Of a DNA stretch of 64,000 nt, positions 24,862-35,560 are shown piece after piece (position 1 is the stretch's first letter; the number at the start of each line of letters is the position of its first letter). The notes below the pieces were generated by a model. That model did no database searches. It saw only the letters and a program-made list of their open reading frames with translations, and had not been told where the DNA came from. This stretch comes from Dastarcus helophoroides. Its lineage: Eukaryota > Arthropoda > Insecta > Coleoptera > Bothrideridae. The DNA lies in assembly GCA_028583605.1 (NCBI GenBank), contig CM053331.1, positions 18,662,857 through 18,726,856 of the forward strand. Direction: 5' to 3'. A program made the position numbers and the translations under genes.

Positions 24862-25340
24862 TGATATAGATGATATTAATAGTGATTCATTACATCTTGA
24901 CATATGGGACCATGATGATGAAAGTTCGGTATTAGAAGCTGTAAGTAAACTAAACGAAATTAGGGGCGTACGTGGACTTGGTAGATTTTTCAAACAAGTG
25001 TGTCAATCAGCGCGACAAAGTTCACAAGATGATTTTCTTGGATGTGTAACGATACCTATCCAAGATATACCTTCGACCGGACTAGAAGGCTGGTTTAAAT
25101 TAGAAGCCAGATCCCAAAGAAGTTCTGTTCAGGGACGAATTAGATTAAAAATGTGGCTTTCTACAAGAGAAAATCGAGGGGCTTGTGAGGAAGATAACTG
25201 GGCAGAATTAACGGAACATGAGTGTTTATTTTCCATATTTGTCGATTATGAATTGAGAAATTGGGCTCGGGAAAGCTGGACCTGGAGTGGCGATTTACCT
25301 GGACCAGCTTTAACAATATTACATCAGCATGCTGTTCAAG
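24862..25340 (+). CDS. Unc-13-4B: Unc-13-4B exon (C2 C-terminal half and start of MUN region)
   Basis: The acceptor CAG ends at 24861 and the donor GTAATA starts at 25341. At 479 nt it is the longest exon here. The frame gives DIDDINSDSLHLDIWDHDDE, containing the third loop of Ca2+-binding aspartates (IWDHDDE). It continues with a helical insert (LNEIRGVRGLGRFFKQV), the last C2 strands DDFLGCVTIPIQDI and GWFKLEARS, and RIRLKMWLSTRE at the C2 exit. The remaining part (HECLFSIFVDYELRNWARES and on) matches the start of the MUN/MHD1 region of UNC13D-like proteins. It ends in G, which joins GT of the next exon as glycine. Confidence 0.92.
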
Positions 25341-26267
25341 GTAATAAAAGATAATAAGGGTTTCGAGGGTTTATGTATGTGGAGCTCAAATAAATTTTGG
25401 TAAATTGGGGATAAATGCACTTTGAAATAAATTTCGCTGAGTTAGATGAGCACCTACTACTACCAATATGGCGCCCCTAAGAAGAAACAGAATTGCTCTA
25501 ATTTCCCCAAAAATTATTAAGCACGAAATATAATCAATTACTTTATTGTAAATCTCTTGGGAACCAAGCAAATCGGATTTTAAATAAAAAAGTTATAGCA
25601 GATTTTAGAAAATGACGTTTTTCACTTTTTTTAGAAACTAAATAAGCCGTTATTTAATTGTTTTCTCAATGACAAGTTGATGGGCATAAAATTTCGCATT
25701 ACTTGTAACGCACACGCCAAAAGCCAATAAAATTATAGCTGCTAAAAAACCTAAAATGTTATTTTCGTTTTTCGTGAATGCAGTTGATAGTAAACATGTA
25801 CCGTTGCCGCTACCCATATGTGAACAGTTTTTGGCTTGTAAATCGGACTTTGGTCTGCAGCGTAAAAAGCGTATATTGACATACATATAATTTTTAACAA
25901 TTTCTGATACAATAATACTAATATTTATATCGTCTACAATTTTACCCAGAGACTGATTTTCTTCAAAGTTATAATTAGTTGCGACTTTTTGAGGATCAAC
26001 TAAGTACCTCAGCATATTTCAAATAACTTTTGCATACTACGATTGCTGGTCGTGGCTTGCTTTATTATCGTGAAATGCTAAAAAATACAACTTTTTGCAA
26101 TAAAATGGACTATACCTCGGGTCATTATGCACTAAATCAGTTGTAATATAGCTTTTCTGATAAAGGAGAGTTTTCCCTAGGTGATGATAGCATTTGTTAC
26201 AATTTGAAATTGTGATTAACCCCAAAATTCATTATTGAAAAACGACTGTCAGTGTGTGTGTACGTAT
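25341..26267. other. Intron start with decayed repeat sequence
   Basis: 25570-25720 resembles the arm of the long-inverted-repeat family at 23251-24658 (AAAAAGTTATAGCAGATTTT, GACG, TCTCAATGAC). The 121-codon minus-strand frame 25650-26015 overlaps this decayed repeat and is judged to be chance. Nothing else was recognised. Confidence 0.4.
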
Positions 26268-26313
26268 GTTATCATTAGAGAGTGGATTGTATGCAACTTG
26301 CATATGCATGCAT

Positions 26314-26712
26314 AGTAGATATATCATGAGAGTTCTAGACCATCAGATGTGACGTCACGCTTCGGATGGCATGTTGCCGAAGAAGTAGAGGGGCGGGGCA
26401 TGTTGGGTGTCAAATAAAAGGGCGTGGCGTGTAGAACAAGATAGCGGCAACGAAATATGTCAATAGGGTCTTATTTACAAAAAAAATGTAAATAAAACGA
26501 CCAATTACGCAGCTCCGGCGCATGTCGGGTATCAATGAAAGAGCGTGACATCTAGAACAAGATGGCGGCATCGAAATATGTCAATCGGACCTTATTTAAA
26601 AAACGCGGTATATAAACTATGTGCGGCTGAGGGACGGTGCTGCTTCGTAACAAAGAGGAGCGTATTCATAACGTAAGTTATAAATTTATTGGCGCCATTA
26701 TTGCTGTAAAAC
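26314..26712 (+). repeat. Polinton left terminal inverted repeat (two 121-bp units)
   Basis: About 399 bp, inverted with respect to 35561-36203. It contains two 121-bp tandem units marked by CAAGAT(A/G)GCGGC at 26437 and 26558, a TGACGTCA-like site near 26351 and GC-rich blocks. It ends around GCGCCATTATTGCTG. Confidence 0.88.
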
Positions 26713-26782
26713 ACAAAGTCACGTGACTATTAGAAACATTAATATAATGCTCAATTTAGATGAAGTGTCAGTTTCATGAATC

Positions 26783-27028
26783 ATGGAAGAGAAGTGTGTT
26801 ATGACTTGTATTTATTCTGGATGGTGGGACCCAGTTATCTACGAAATATTTGATGAAACAGGTGCAATTATCTGCGAGTTGTTTAAATGTAACGAACAAT
26901 ATATTTTTTCACACTATTGGAATCAGACAGATGTAGAAAAAATTGTTATAGATAGAAAGCTGTTACCTGAACGTAAAGTGTGTCCTGCGCATCAAGAAAA
27001 TTGTAAGGGTTATGATAGAACGAAATAA
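26783..27028 (+). CDS. Small Polinton reading frame, unknown function
   Basis: An 81-codon open frame starting MEEKCVMTCIYSGWWDPVIY, just inside the left terminal repeat. It has several cysteines and a ...VCPAHQENC... tail that could bind metal, but no fold that I recognise. It is intact, unlike most genes of this element, which weakly supports either real coding or shortness-based luck. It points inward, followed 36 bp later by the next frame, as if co-transcribed. Confidence 0.45.
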   Translation: MEEKCVMTCIYSGWWDPVIYEIFDETGAIICELFKCNEQYIFSHYWNQTDVEKIVIDRKLLPERKVCPAHQENCKGYDRTK

Positions 27029-27064
27029 ATATTAAGGTACACTTGTCAAGCATTAGTTTAACAG

Positions 27065-27307
27065 ATGTCTTTGGACGAGAAAGTTCTCGAGTTTATTGAC
27101 AAACTAGAAATCCTTAAACGTGACATTAGTGTATACGAAAATAAAATTCAACTATTTAAGAATTTCGCCAATTCAAAAATCAACCCAGGTGTTTCTACAA
27201 CAAAGTTTCATTTACTGACGGCAATAGTGAATGGAATTTTTTACACTGACATCCGAGATATTGTGGTATGCTTCAACGGGACGAAAAATCTAAGTGGATA
27301 CCTTTAG
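27065..27307 (+). CDS. Small Polinton reading frame, unknown function (possibly truncated)
   Basis: An 80-codon frame starts MSLDEKVLEFIDKLEILKRD. The N-terminal half is strongly helical with heptad-like spacing (a possible coiled coil). It ends abruptly in a non-helical tail. A second frame beginning within it (near 27260: MLQRDEKSKWIPLGITTVN) continues for about 30 codons, suggesting a frameshift in a longer ancestral gene. The function is not recognised. Confidence 0.4.
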   Translation: MSLDEKVLEFIDKLEILKRDISVYENKIQLFKNFANSKINPGVSTTKFHLLTAIVNGIFYTDIRDIVVCFNGTKNLSGYL

Positions 27308-27679
27308 GAATAACTACTGTCAATTCTGATCGACCAGTCTTTTGGACCTCTGCACCGAAAACCAATTAATCTTATGTTAAATCCAAATTACGTTTATTTT
27401 TTAAAGATTGAAGCCGAGGTGACATAAAGGACTGAGGAACGACTTTACTGGGACCATTACGACCAAAAATAAATGAAGCATTTAACCTTTCGAGTTTATC
27501 GGAAGAAGATATTTCTAATATGTTTTCAATATTGTATACAATTGTTATTGTTGTAATATTTTTAATATTAAATGTTATAGTAAAATTGATTGTAAAATGT
27601 AAAAAATAAAAGGTGTTTAAGGTATGTGGGTGTTTTATTAAAAAAACATCCATATTTTCGATAATTTATTAAGGTAAAC

Positions 27680-28148
27680 ATTCTAATACAAAGTTATATA
27701 ATGTCCAACAGCTATTCAAACTACAAATCACTTTATGATTATGTATCTTATGATGCATGCAATAAGGAACAGCTTTGTCTAAATTAGAACAATTTTCCAC
27801 TTCTTCCAAATTGATTATTTAAGGCATCGGGTTCATGTCAAACAATACGGAACTTAGAAGCACCATTTTTTCTTGTCCTTTAACGTATATTCTATTCACA
27901 CCATGCAGATTCTCCTCTAAAACTTTTGGTAGGTTCTCATAACTAACAACACCATCGCTATAACGTAGACCATGATGATTGTGTTATAGGCATTGAACAT
28001 GTTTTTTCTCATCTTTTGTTAACTGATTGAAAGATGTTGGGGATTTGAATAAGTAATTTATCGTTTTTTATCCATCAACGATAGCCAATTCTTTACAGAC
28101 AAAGTTAGGAGTTTTAAATCCCTGAATATCTACTACAAGGATCTTCAT
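27680..28148 (-). pseudogene. Conserved uncharacterised Polinton-associated protein (DIQGF type), broken
   Basis: Read on the minus strand from ATG at 28148: MKILVVDIQGFKTPNF, then after stops and shifts SPTSFNQLTKDEK, NHHGLRYSDGVVSYENLPKV, GVNRIYVKGQEK, and a Cys/His tail (ENCSNL-KAVPYCMHH). From memory, proteins with this motif order recur next to insect Polinton genes and lack an assigned function. The opening VVDIQGF could be the first acidic strand of an RNase H-like fold; that is inference. Its ATG overlaps the stop of the capsid gene upstream by four bases (ATGA), so the two were probably translated from one transcript. Confidence 0.6.
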
Positions 28149-29235
28149 CTTGCGACTTTCAATAAACAACTAGATAGTTTATCCATCAACACTATATTTT
28201 TAACACCTTCAAAAAGTGGGCTATGTTCAATTATTTTATCATGAATAATGATGCAATAGCTTTTTGTGTTGTCTGAAAGTTCATCGCTGACGTCAAGTTC
28301 CAGTCTGACATCAACAATCGATGATTTTAGAGCTTCGTTTTGTCTAGTACAATCAATCACAAAGAGTGCAGCGTCTTTGGAGTCTCTATAACTTAACAGC
28401 GGACTTGCGTGTTGTTTATTGAAAAAATGTTGGCGAAATTCATAAAAAGCTTGATACGCTTCAGCATTTTGAATTGATGTAAACAGATATATTAGTTAGA
28501 TTTAAATTATCAAATGTATATATTTCTTTCTTTCTCTATTTATTTGAAAGGCAAGTATTACATATCGAGGTCTTTCTACATTGGTGCTTATTTTTACAGA
28601 CCAAATTTCTTTGTTTGTTTTCTTCAATGAAGGTAATTCATATATTTCCCATTGCCTGAACGGGATCAAAACCGATTTATCGTTGTTGATTGATTCCAAT
28701 ATACGAAGTTTTTCAGCATCATTCATGTTTCACTTTTAATTCGATATTATTCAAAGCAATATTTGATATTTTTCCAGACGGCGAAGAATAAACATTTTTG
28801 TCTTTTTTTGCTCAAATCAGGCGCAACTTATGTCTTCCATAGAGAACTTTTTGATAATCTTGAAATACACCCAATAAATATTTGAGAGGAATCCAAAAGC
28901 AAAATTAGTTTTTTGCTCCATTTAATGTCACTTGATTGTTTTCACTACTCCAACCAGCAATATTAAGAGCTTTTGTTTTATCGGAGTTATAGTACAGATA
29001 TGATTTTATGGTAGTTGTAATTCCTGGATTTCTGACTTTCTCTATTTCTTTGCCATTCAATCCGTAAGAAATAGGTTCAAACATATGTTCAAACAAATGT
29101 GCAGCTGCATTACGACTAAGCACTACATCACTTTTTTCCTCCACTGTTTCTGCCACATCCACTTGTCCTTTCAGTACAAGTGTCCTTTCATAAAAAGAAA
29201 TAAAAGCATCTTGTTGGTTTATGGTAATTTTATAT
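28145..29235 (-). pseudogene. Polinton major capsid-type protein, broken
   Basis: Minus-strand fragments follow one another. They are ITINQQDAFISFYERTLVLK with LSRNAAAHLFEHMF and GLNGKEIEKVRNPGITTT (to 28905), then NDAEKLRILESINN, FRQWEIYELP and ERPRYVILAFQINR (28730-28502), and finally EALKSSIVDVRLELDVSDEL, SYCIIIHDKIIEHSPL (to 28145). The order and motifs fit the double-jelly-roll major capsid protein of insect Polintons. The parts lie in different frames with stops between them, so this copy cannot make the protein. The start is fused to the preceding gene by a deletion. Confidence 0.7.
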
Positions 29236-29680
29236 GAGCAGACTCGTATATTTTTCCAACTTCGAAACTTATATTTTTAAATCCAAGAATTCTTCCAATA
29301 CTGCCTTCTGGTTTGAAATTGATATTTTAGATGTCGCTGTAGAGTTTGCACTTTAGAGTGTTGTTATTTGCTTTTAGCGATAAATGTTTAACTCCGAGGG
29401 ATTTATGTAAACAAGCTTCAATATCAGATAATTCGTTCGCTCCCGTCGATATGGTAATAACTTTTTCTTCAACACTTCCACTTTTCGTATAGTAAAATTT
29501 ATTTGTTCCTTTTTCAATGTTAGGTATACTGTGATAGGTATGAAAATCGGTCAAAGCTAGAGGGTATTCTTCCTTTGGATTTAATTCTATTGGTGGATAG
29601 AAATTAGAAGAAAGACAGCTGGTATGACTTTTCAGTGTAAAAGTTCTCGACATGACTGAAAAATTTCGATCAATGTCCAC
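29235..29680 (-). pseudogene. Polinton minor capsid/penton-like protein, C-terminally deleted
   Basis: An open frame starts at MSRTFTLKSH (29653). It holds FYPPIELNPKEEYPLALTDF, YHSIPNIEKGTNKFYY, ISTGANELSDIEACLHKSLG and LSLKANNNTLKCKL, and past a stop KPEGSIGRILGFKNISFEVG. Proteins with this motif order sit beside the major capsid gene in insect Polintons, where a single-jelly-roll minor capsid is expected; that function assignment is inference. The sequence then runs without a gap into the jelly-roll start of the next gene, so the C-terminal part was lost by deletion. Confidence 0.6.
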
Positions 29681-30084
29681 CTTTTTGTATTAAAAATTCT
29701 AAATCTAAATGTCCACAATTAAATAACTTAAAATGTTGATACCTTTTCCTGTTGTAAATCAAATCTTTAACATGTAAATATTTAACAAGCTCTTTGGGTG
29801 GTTTTAAATTACCAAAACTATCGAAATATTCTGCAGTTTCATTTCGCTTCTTATAAGCTACCCAATGTGTTCCGGCATTACGAACACTGTCTAAATTAAT
29901 TATGCCATTTTCGTTTTTCCATACTTTTTAATTAATATCTCTTTCGTATATACCCCTCTAAAATATGGAACTTTAAATTGTTTCGCATATCTTACGAGAT
30001 CAACATCAGTAAGTGCTTTTCGAGGCAAGTTGTTTAGTTTTTTGGAAATCGTTTTAAGTATAAACCCGTACCTTTTTTTAAAAC
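29670..30084 (-). pseudogene. Polinton adenain-like cysteine protease, frameshifted
   Basis: The minus strand gives NLPRKALTDVDLVRYAKQFK, VPYFRGVYTKEIL, then after a frameshift GIINLDSVRNAGTHWVAYKK, AEYFDSFGNLKPPKELVKYL and YQHFKLFNCGHLDLEFL. The catalytic set of the C5 (adenovirus protease) family is visible: His in THWVAY, Asp in YFDSFG, and Cys in NCGHL with an upstream Gln in RYQHF. In Polintons this enzyme matures the capsid proteins. The single frameshift lies around 29910. Its stop overlaps the start of the next capsid-region frame. Confidence 0.8.
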
Positions 30085-30665
30085 TGTTTAATTAATTGCA
30101 TTGGTGTTGTTTTTTTAGAAGGTTTTAAAGTTAACAAAGATAAAAAGAATCTACAAAAAAAATTAATGTTTTATTTCAAAAATAAATCTTGGTTTGGCAA
30201 GTACAAAAAAATAAACAAAACATTAAGCAATTATAATATACATAGCATATATAAAAAATAAATAAATAAACATCCAAACCCTAAAGCGTACTTATATAAT
30301 TATAAATTATCGTATTTTTTTTCAGTATTTTCATTTTTAGTTCATATTCTTCTTTGTTCATTTCCAGCTCAAACATAAACCAAATAAAAATGTGAAACGC
30401 AGAACCGCAATGTAAAAACAATAATGAAAACAGACATGAGCAATGACAGTATTATAGGTTATAGTACCGGCAAATAGCAATTAATCTATCTTTATCTTAC
30501 TCGTTAAATATTGCATATATCCATCTTTTTTCCTCTATCTGCTGGTGTATTAGCAGTGTAAAAACATTGGTTACGTTAGATTGTTAACTGTCAAATAAAT
30601 TTAAATGAAACAACGGAAATTCGTATCTGCTACCTGGTAAATTTATCTTATAGATTGTTACCAGC
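30085..30665. other. AT-rich spacer in the Polinton
   Basis: No coding motif was recognised between the divergent protease and integrase remnants. The expected integrase core (first two catalytic aspartates) is absent here. Confidence 0.4.
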
Positions 30666-31260
30666 AAGTTTGTCAGAAGGTGAATAAACCGGCCCTTAGT
30701 GTGAAGAAAGCTGCAATAGTTGAAAGAGTTATCAGAACGTTAAAGAAAAAGTTATACAAATTATTTGGTTTACATAGAAAACATAAATGGATTGATTATT
30801 TAAAGGATGTCGTTGAAGAATATAATAATACTAATCATAGAACTATTGGAATGAAACCATCCGAAGTAAACAAAGATAATGAAAAACAATTACTTAATAC
30901 AAAGTATAGCAATATAAAAATAGCAGGAATTCAAAAGTTTAAAATTGGAGATATTGTTCGAATAAGCAAAGCTAAACATGTATTTTCTAATGGATATACG
31001 CCTAATTGCACTACTGAATTATTTAAATTACAAGTTTGAATAACACATCCTACGACATATTTGCTTGAAGATATGAGAGGTCATCCGATTAGTGGAGGTT
31101 TCTATGTTGAAGAATTACAAAAAAACTCCACAACCCGACGTTTACTTAGTTGAAAAAGTTCTACGTAAAAAGGGACAAAAACTCTATGTTAAATCGTTAG
31201 GTTTGGATAAGTCTACAGTAGTTGGTTTAATTCCAATGAGGTGTTTCTTAAATAAATGAT
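30666..31260 (+). pseudogene. Polinton integrase, N-terminally truncated, with chromodomain tail
   Basis: The frame carries KKAAIVERVIRTLKKKLYKL, IDYLKDVVEEYNNTNHRTIG, MKPSEVN and KFKIGDIVRISKAKHVF. This is the C-terminal part of a retroviral-type DDE integrase, with the catalytic Glu in VERVIRTLK. After a stop at about 31037 and a frameshift, ITHPTTYLLEDMRGHPISGG then PDVYLVEKVLRKKGQKLYVK follow. The second piece is the chromodomain-like end of Polinton integrases. The zinc-binding and first two catalytic aspartate regions are missing, so this copy is dead. Confidence 0.85.
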
Positions 31261-31296
31261 CTTGTTGGTGATGAGTAGAGCTCAGTCGCATTCAGA

Positions 31297-31604
31297 ATGG
31301 CTTCAGAGTTGGACGTGGTTTTGAAACATCAAGAAGGTAAACTCCTAAAGGAATTTACTCTGAAAGAATAACAGTTATTTCCTTACAAGTATTTATTGAC
31401 TTATGTTCAACCTTTAGGTTTGGCAAGTGTATGGGAAAATCTATTGACAAACTTTCAAATTTCTTCAAGTCTTAAACGAAAATTACCTTGTATGGACAAT
31501 TACAAAAACCTGAAGGTGTAACACACATTGATGGACCTACACCCTGCAAACCTAAATGTGCAGAATGTAAGAGAGAAAGGAAGTTGAAAAAGAATAAAAA
31601 ATAA
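31297..31604 (+). pseudogene. Small Polinton reading frame after integrase, broken
   Basis: It starts MASELDVVLKHQEGKLLKEF; an early stop follows at about 31369. Downstream pieces include QLFPYKYLLTYVQPLGLASV and, in another frame, EGVTHIDGPTPCKPKCAECK ending in a Lys-rich tail. The CxxxCxxC pattern suggests metal binding. I do not recognise the family. Confidence 0.4.
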
Positions 31605-31825
31605 ATTGATTTGTATTTTAATGATGAAATATTTAAATAATAAGTTCTTAAGAACTTGTTTTTTATTTTCCACCCTAAGAATAAATATTGTAAAAAAATA
31701 AATTTTTATGCATCAAATAAAACAGAACAATTAATAAATACATTTATTAAATATAAATATTAAAACAATAGATATCAAACTGCAAAGCCATCTGTTCAAG
31801 AAATTTCAAACCGCTGTTTATTTTT

Positions 31826-34739
31826 TTAGCCATGTGGAAAGATGTCAAATGTGTCACCAATCAGGCGTCGCTTATCATCATATGGACTCAGAGCTATCTT
31901 TGTTTGTTCTACGCTAAAAACTTTATGGTTAAAAGAACGAATAGATCTTTGGGTTGTGAATTTCTCCTTGTTTTCTTTCAAACAATCTACGTAATCTTGA
32001 AATGTAATTACGTTCTTTACCACATTAGACTTACTCCCTTTGACTTTTTAACGCATTTTGTTTTAGCCTCAACCAAATATAGATACATCTTTGATCGGAG
32101 TCCAGCAAAATGCGTCAAAATTCTATCATTGTTTTCGTCTTTCATTCTCCCAGGCACCTTTTTCCTTTGCAGAGTTATTCTATAGGAATTTTGAGAAGCA
32201 TAGTCAGATGTATTAAATTTCTCTAAATTTTGCTTAATAGTTTTATCATATACATCATCACACTGAAGTTCATGAATGAAACTGTCTGTATCGGTGTAAA
32301 GCTATTTGCATTCGTTTGGATTAAGAGTCTTAAGCATAAAATCATAATGGAAATCTCAAATACAAACTTTCGAAATATCCAATATTGTTATTTCGATGTA
32401 TAGAGGCTTATTAAATATCAAATTAGTCTTTTTCATTTCGATAGCTATAAGATCATAATCAAGGATTGTTCTATTGTGAAAATTTGGACTTGCAATAAGA
32501 TCTTTCGCTCAATATTTTTCCAATTATTCAGATATTAACTTTACCATGCAGTGTTTTCTTATGTTTTCCATCGTCTTGCCAAAAACGGCATTGCTTGAGA
32601 TTTTATACAGGTTTTTTCCAAAGTCTATTGTAGCTGCAGCCCTCATTTTAAAATTTATTTTAATGTAAGTCTTCAACCACGCAAACTATTTCAATTTAAG
32701 GGCTTTATTAATCTTAGTTATTCGTAAACCGTGTTTCAATGCCTGTTTTAATGCTTGATAATGAATAATATAAGATTTTTTATCAAAACGAGTATTTAAA
32801 AGTTTGGGAAGCTTTGATCCTGCAGGTACTTGATGTTCTGCGCAGAAAGAATAATCTTTATGCAAGTCATGTAAATATTCTGGATATTCCAAATCAAGAT
32901 CTAAATAGTAGCCTACAGGACCTTCGTCAGGTACGGTAGTCACATCAAAATTTGTAAAATTATTAACCCAATCAAATCCGCTATAAGGTAAAGGTTGACA
33001 CATTGCCCAACCGTATAAATTATTAACATCAAAATACATTAAATATTTGGATGGCTTTGAGGAGTCATAGTTTGATGTATATATTTATTGTTTGCCTCAG
33101 AATATCGGTTGTAACATATACTAATTCCTTTTTCGATGAACATAAACATACCAACATCATTCAATATCTGTAAGTCACACTTAGTGTAGTTCAACATAGA
33201 TGTCCAAAGAATCCCTTTTCTACATAACAGTTTAAATTTATTATCGTTGAGATAACTAAATTTACTTTGCAAAATTTTCAAGTCCGATTCATTAAGAGGT
33301 GAAACTAATTTATCCAAAGAGCTACCTAAAAATCTGAAGCTATCTATATATCTTAATTTGATTTTATTTTCGTTATTATACTGAGTGAATGAAATGTTTT
33401 TTCTTTATTTATAGGCAGTAATGATATTCTCCCCAATTTTGATAAGTCGCGAATTATGAAGTGACTGTCATAGCCAGATAAATTATGAAAAACTATAGGT
33501 GCAACGAAGGATTTTTGATAGTTAAGATTGCATGCTTGGCGTGCCCAACCTCGAAACTGACCAGTAAAATAATCATGGTCTCCTACAACGATATCTTTTT
33601 CTATGAAATCTTTTTCACAGATGTGACATGTTGTAGCGCCAATCACATCTGGTTTTTTAGTCAATTGAATTATATCCTTAATCTTGCTCTTGGCAAATTT
33701 GGATAGTTGAAGCATTTCATTTGCAAACCATTGCACACAGTCTTCTCCTCTGTAACTATTAAAACGAGAAAAACTATTGTTGTAATTGTATTTAAAATAG
33801 TATCCAGCACTTTACGCTTTTGATACTTTGCTGTTTTAATTTCCTCGGCCACTATATCTTCGAACGTCAAAACCAACGATTCAAAATCTGCATATTTGAC
33901 AAAGGATGCATTTTCTTTGTAAACGAAACTTTTAAACTTTAGTGTCAGATCTTTAGGAAAGAATACGCGACAATCGTTTACTTTTTCACATAATTCTAAA
34001 TGCTTGCCTAATTTTGATTTCAAGAGGAAATAAATAAGACATCCGTCACAAATAATTTTTTTACCATGTTTATTTACCTGTCGTACTACCAATCTAGAAA
34101 GACTTTTGATCTACACGTTATGGTACTTTATTTCAACATGACTTGCTTCGCCGTTCGTTGGCAATGGATAAAAATCTTCGAGTTTTGCAAAATATTTATT
34201 TTGAATTAAAAGCAGATTGACATGTTTTTCCAATGGATTTAGTTAATCGAACGAGCACAGTTTAAAAATTACTTGAATTATCGGTTGAAATATATTCTAA
34301 GACGTACACGTTTATCGAAATTTTGTTGTTTAAATTTAGAAATGTCTTGCAAAGACATAGGTATTTCAATGCCTTAAATATTTAAAACTTGAGTGTAATG
34401 AGGATATGACGAAACTCTATCAACGTGATTATTAGCAGGATAAAGAACACTAACTATGCTCCAAAACAAACACGCATCATTCTCATTTTTTGCATTTACA
34501 TAAGCTTTTGTTCGAGCAATAACTTCGGGAAGTTGAATATACGAAGACCCAACCGTCCCTAATTTAAAATTATTTAGATTTATTTCCAAACTAATAATTT
34601 TGCACAGCGCCCACCCAGAATCGCGTTCCTGAAATTCACTCAACTTATTTAAAATTTTGCCCACGACCGAATTCATAAACCAACTTTTTAAATTTGTCTT
34701 CCTATTAATTATTTTATTTCTCGTATTAAAATATTTCAA
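31826..34739 (-). pseudogene. Polinton protein-primed DNA polymerase B, multiply frameshifted
   Basis: Minus-strand pieces in order: KILNKLSEFQERDSGWALCK, SYIQLPEVIARTKAYVNAKN and ALYPA-like VLYPANNHVDRVSSYPHY (34739-34374). Then CEKVNDCRVFFPKDL and the exonuclease motif FVKYADFESLV (34092-33760), ATTCHICEKDF, ACNLNYQKS and HNLSGYDSHFIIRDL (33736-33353), and palm motif A MYFDVNNLYGWAMCQPLPYS (33039). Finally come catalytic motif C YTDTDSFIHEL near 32290 and the C-terminal NVITFQDYVDCLKENKEKFT, SPYDDKRRL. The order matches Polinton polymerases end to end. At least five frame breaks make it non-functional. Confidence 0.92.
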
Positions 34740-34898
34740 TTACCTGATTTCCAGGTCAGTGTCAGTAATTTATTCGCTTCCGGTTGACATTTTTTAACGT
34801 AGCCCAGCCAGCGCCTAATCTCCTCTTTTGTCCTAATAAGCCCTTCTACCTGCATGCAGATATTTTTCATCTCATCTATACATTGATATTTGTTCATT
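34740..34898 (-). CDS. 52-codon frame upstream of polymerase B, unknown
   Basis: Reads MNKYQCIDEMKNICMQVEGL, then IRTKEEIRRWLGYVKKCQPE and a short tail. It ends immediately before the polymerase B remnant on the same strand. It is helical and has no recognised domain. It may be the broken N-terminus of the polymerase or a small separate gene. Confidence 0.35.
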
Positions 34899-35560
34899 TT
34901 TGATCTGCAACACAATGTCTTAATTTTACGTTATATTTTAATATTTCTACTTACGATCTTATATAATAAAAGCAAATACAAATCTTATTAGGATGGGTAA
35001 TAGACGGAGGGAACTGCATAGAATCTCTAAAACAATAAATAATTTTACTATTGAAAGTATGTTAAACACTTTTTTTTTTACTTACACGAGAAAGGATGCT
35101 TTACTTTCGGAGAGCGATAAGGATTTATTAGCTGTGTATAACACTTTGACCCGATTACTTGAGCGATGATGAGTCAAATGATTTATTATTCAAATTTCTT
35201 TTATATTTATAAAGCACTGATGTTTAGACACATGTTATTTAGACTGTATACGGTAGTTAATCAAAAGAAAAGCTGCCGCCTTGCTTTGATAAAAGCCGAC
35301 TTGATAGATTTACAACTTACTTAATAAAAGCAGTTTTTTGCATAATTAGGGATTAATTAAAATTAAACTGATTTTAAATAAATATATGACGTATTTTGCT
35401 ATTTTGCATGGTTTATTAAAGGAGCGCGGTAAAGAGGCAACTTCCGTTATTTTCATCAATTAAGCCATTTTTATATTTATTAAACAAACGAAGATAAGCA
35501 ATAAATTTACAACTTATTTTATTAGCGTTATTTCACTGAAAACTTTAGCACTTGCCTTTG
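34899..35560. other. Polinton right subterminal non-coding region
   Basis: AT-rich. Repeated ATTTACAACTTA-like motifs occur (near 35308, 35500 and 35588). The ATPase gene expected in a complete Polinton was not seen here. Confidence 0.45.

Noticed and set aside
25650..26015. 121-codon minus-strand open frame
   Set aside because: It overlaps a decayed copy of the long-inverted-repeat family and shows no recognisable domain or splice context; judged a chance frame.
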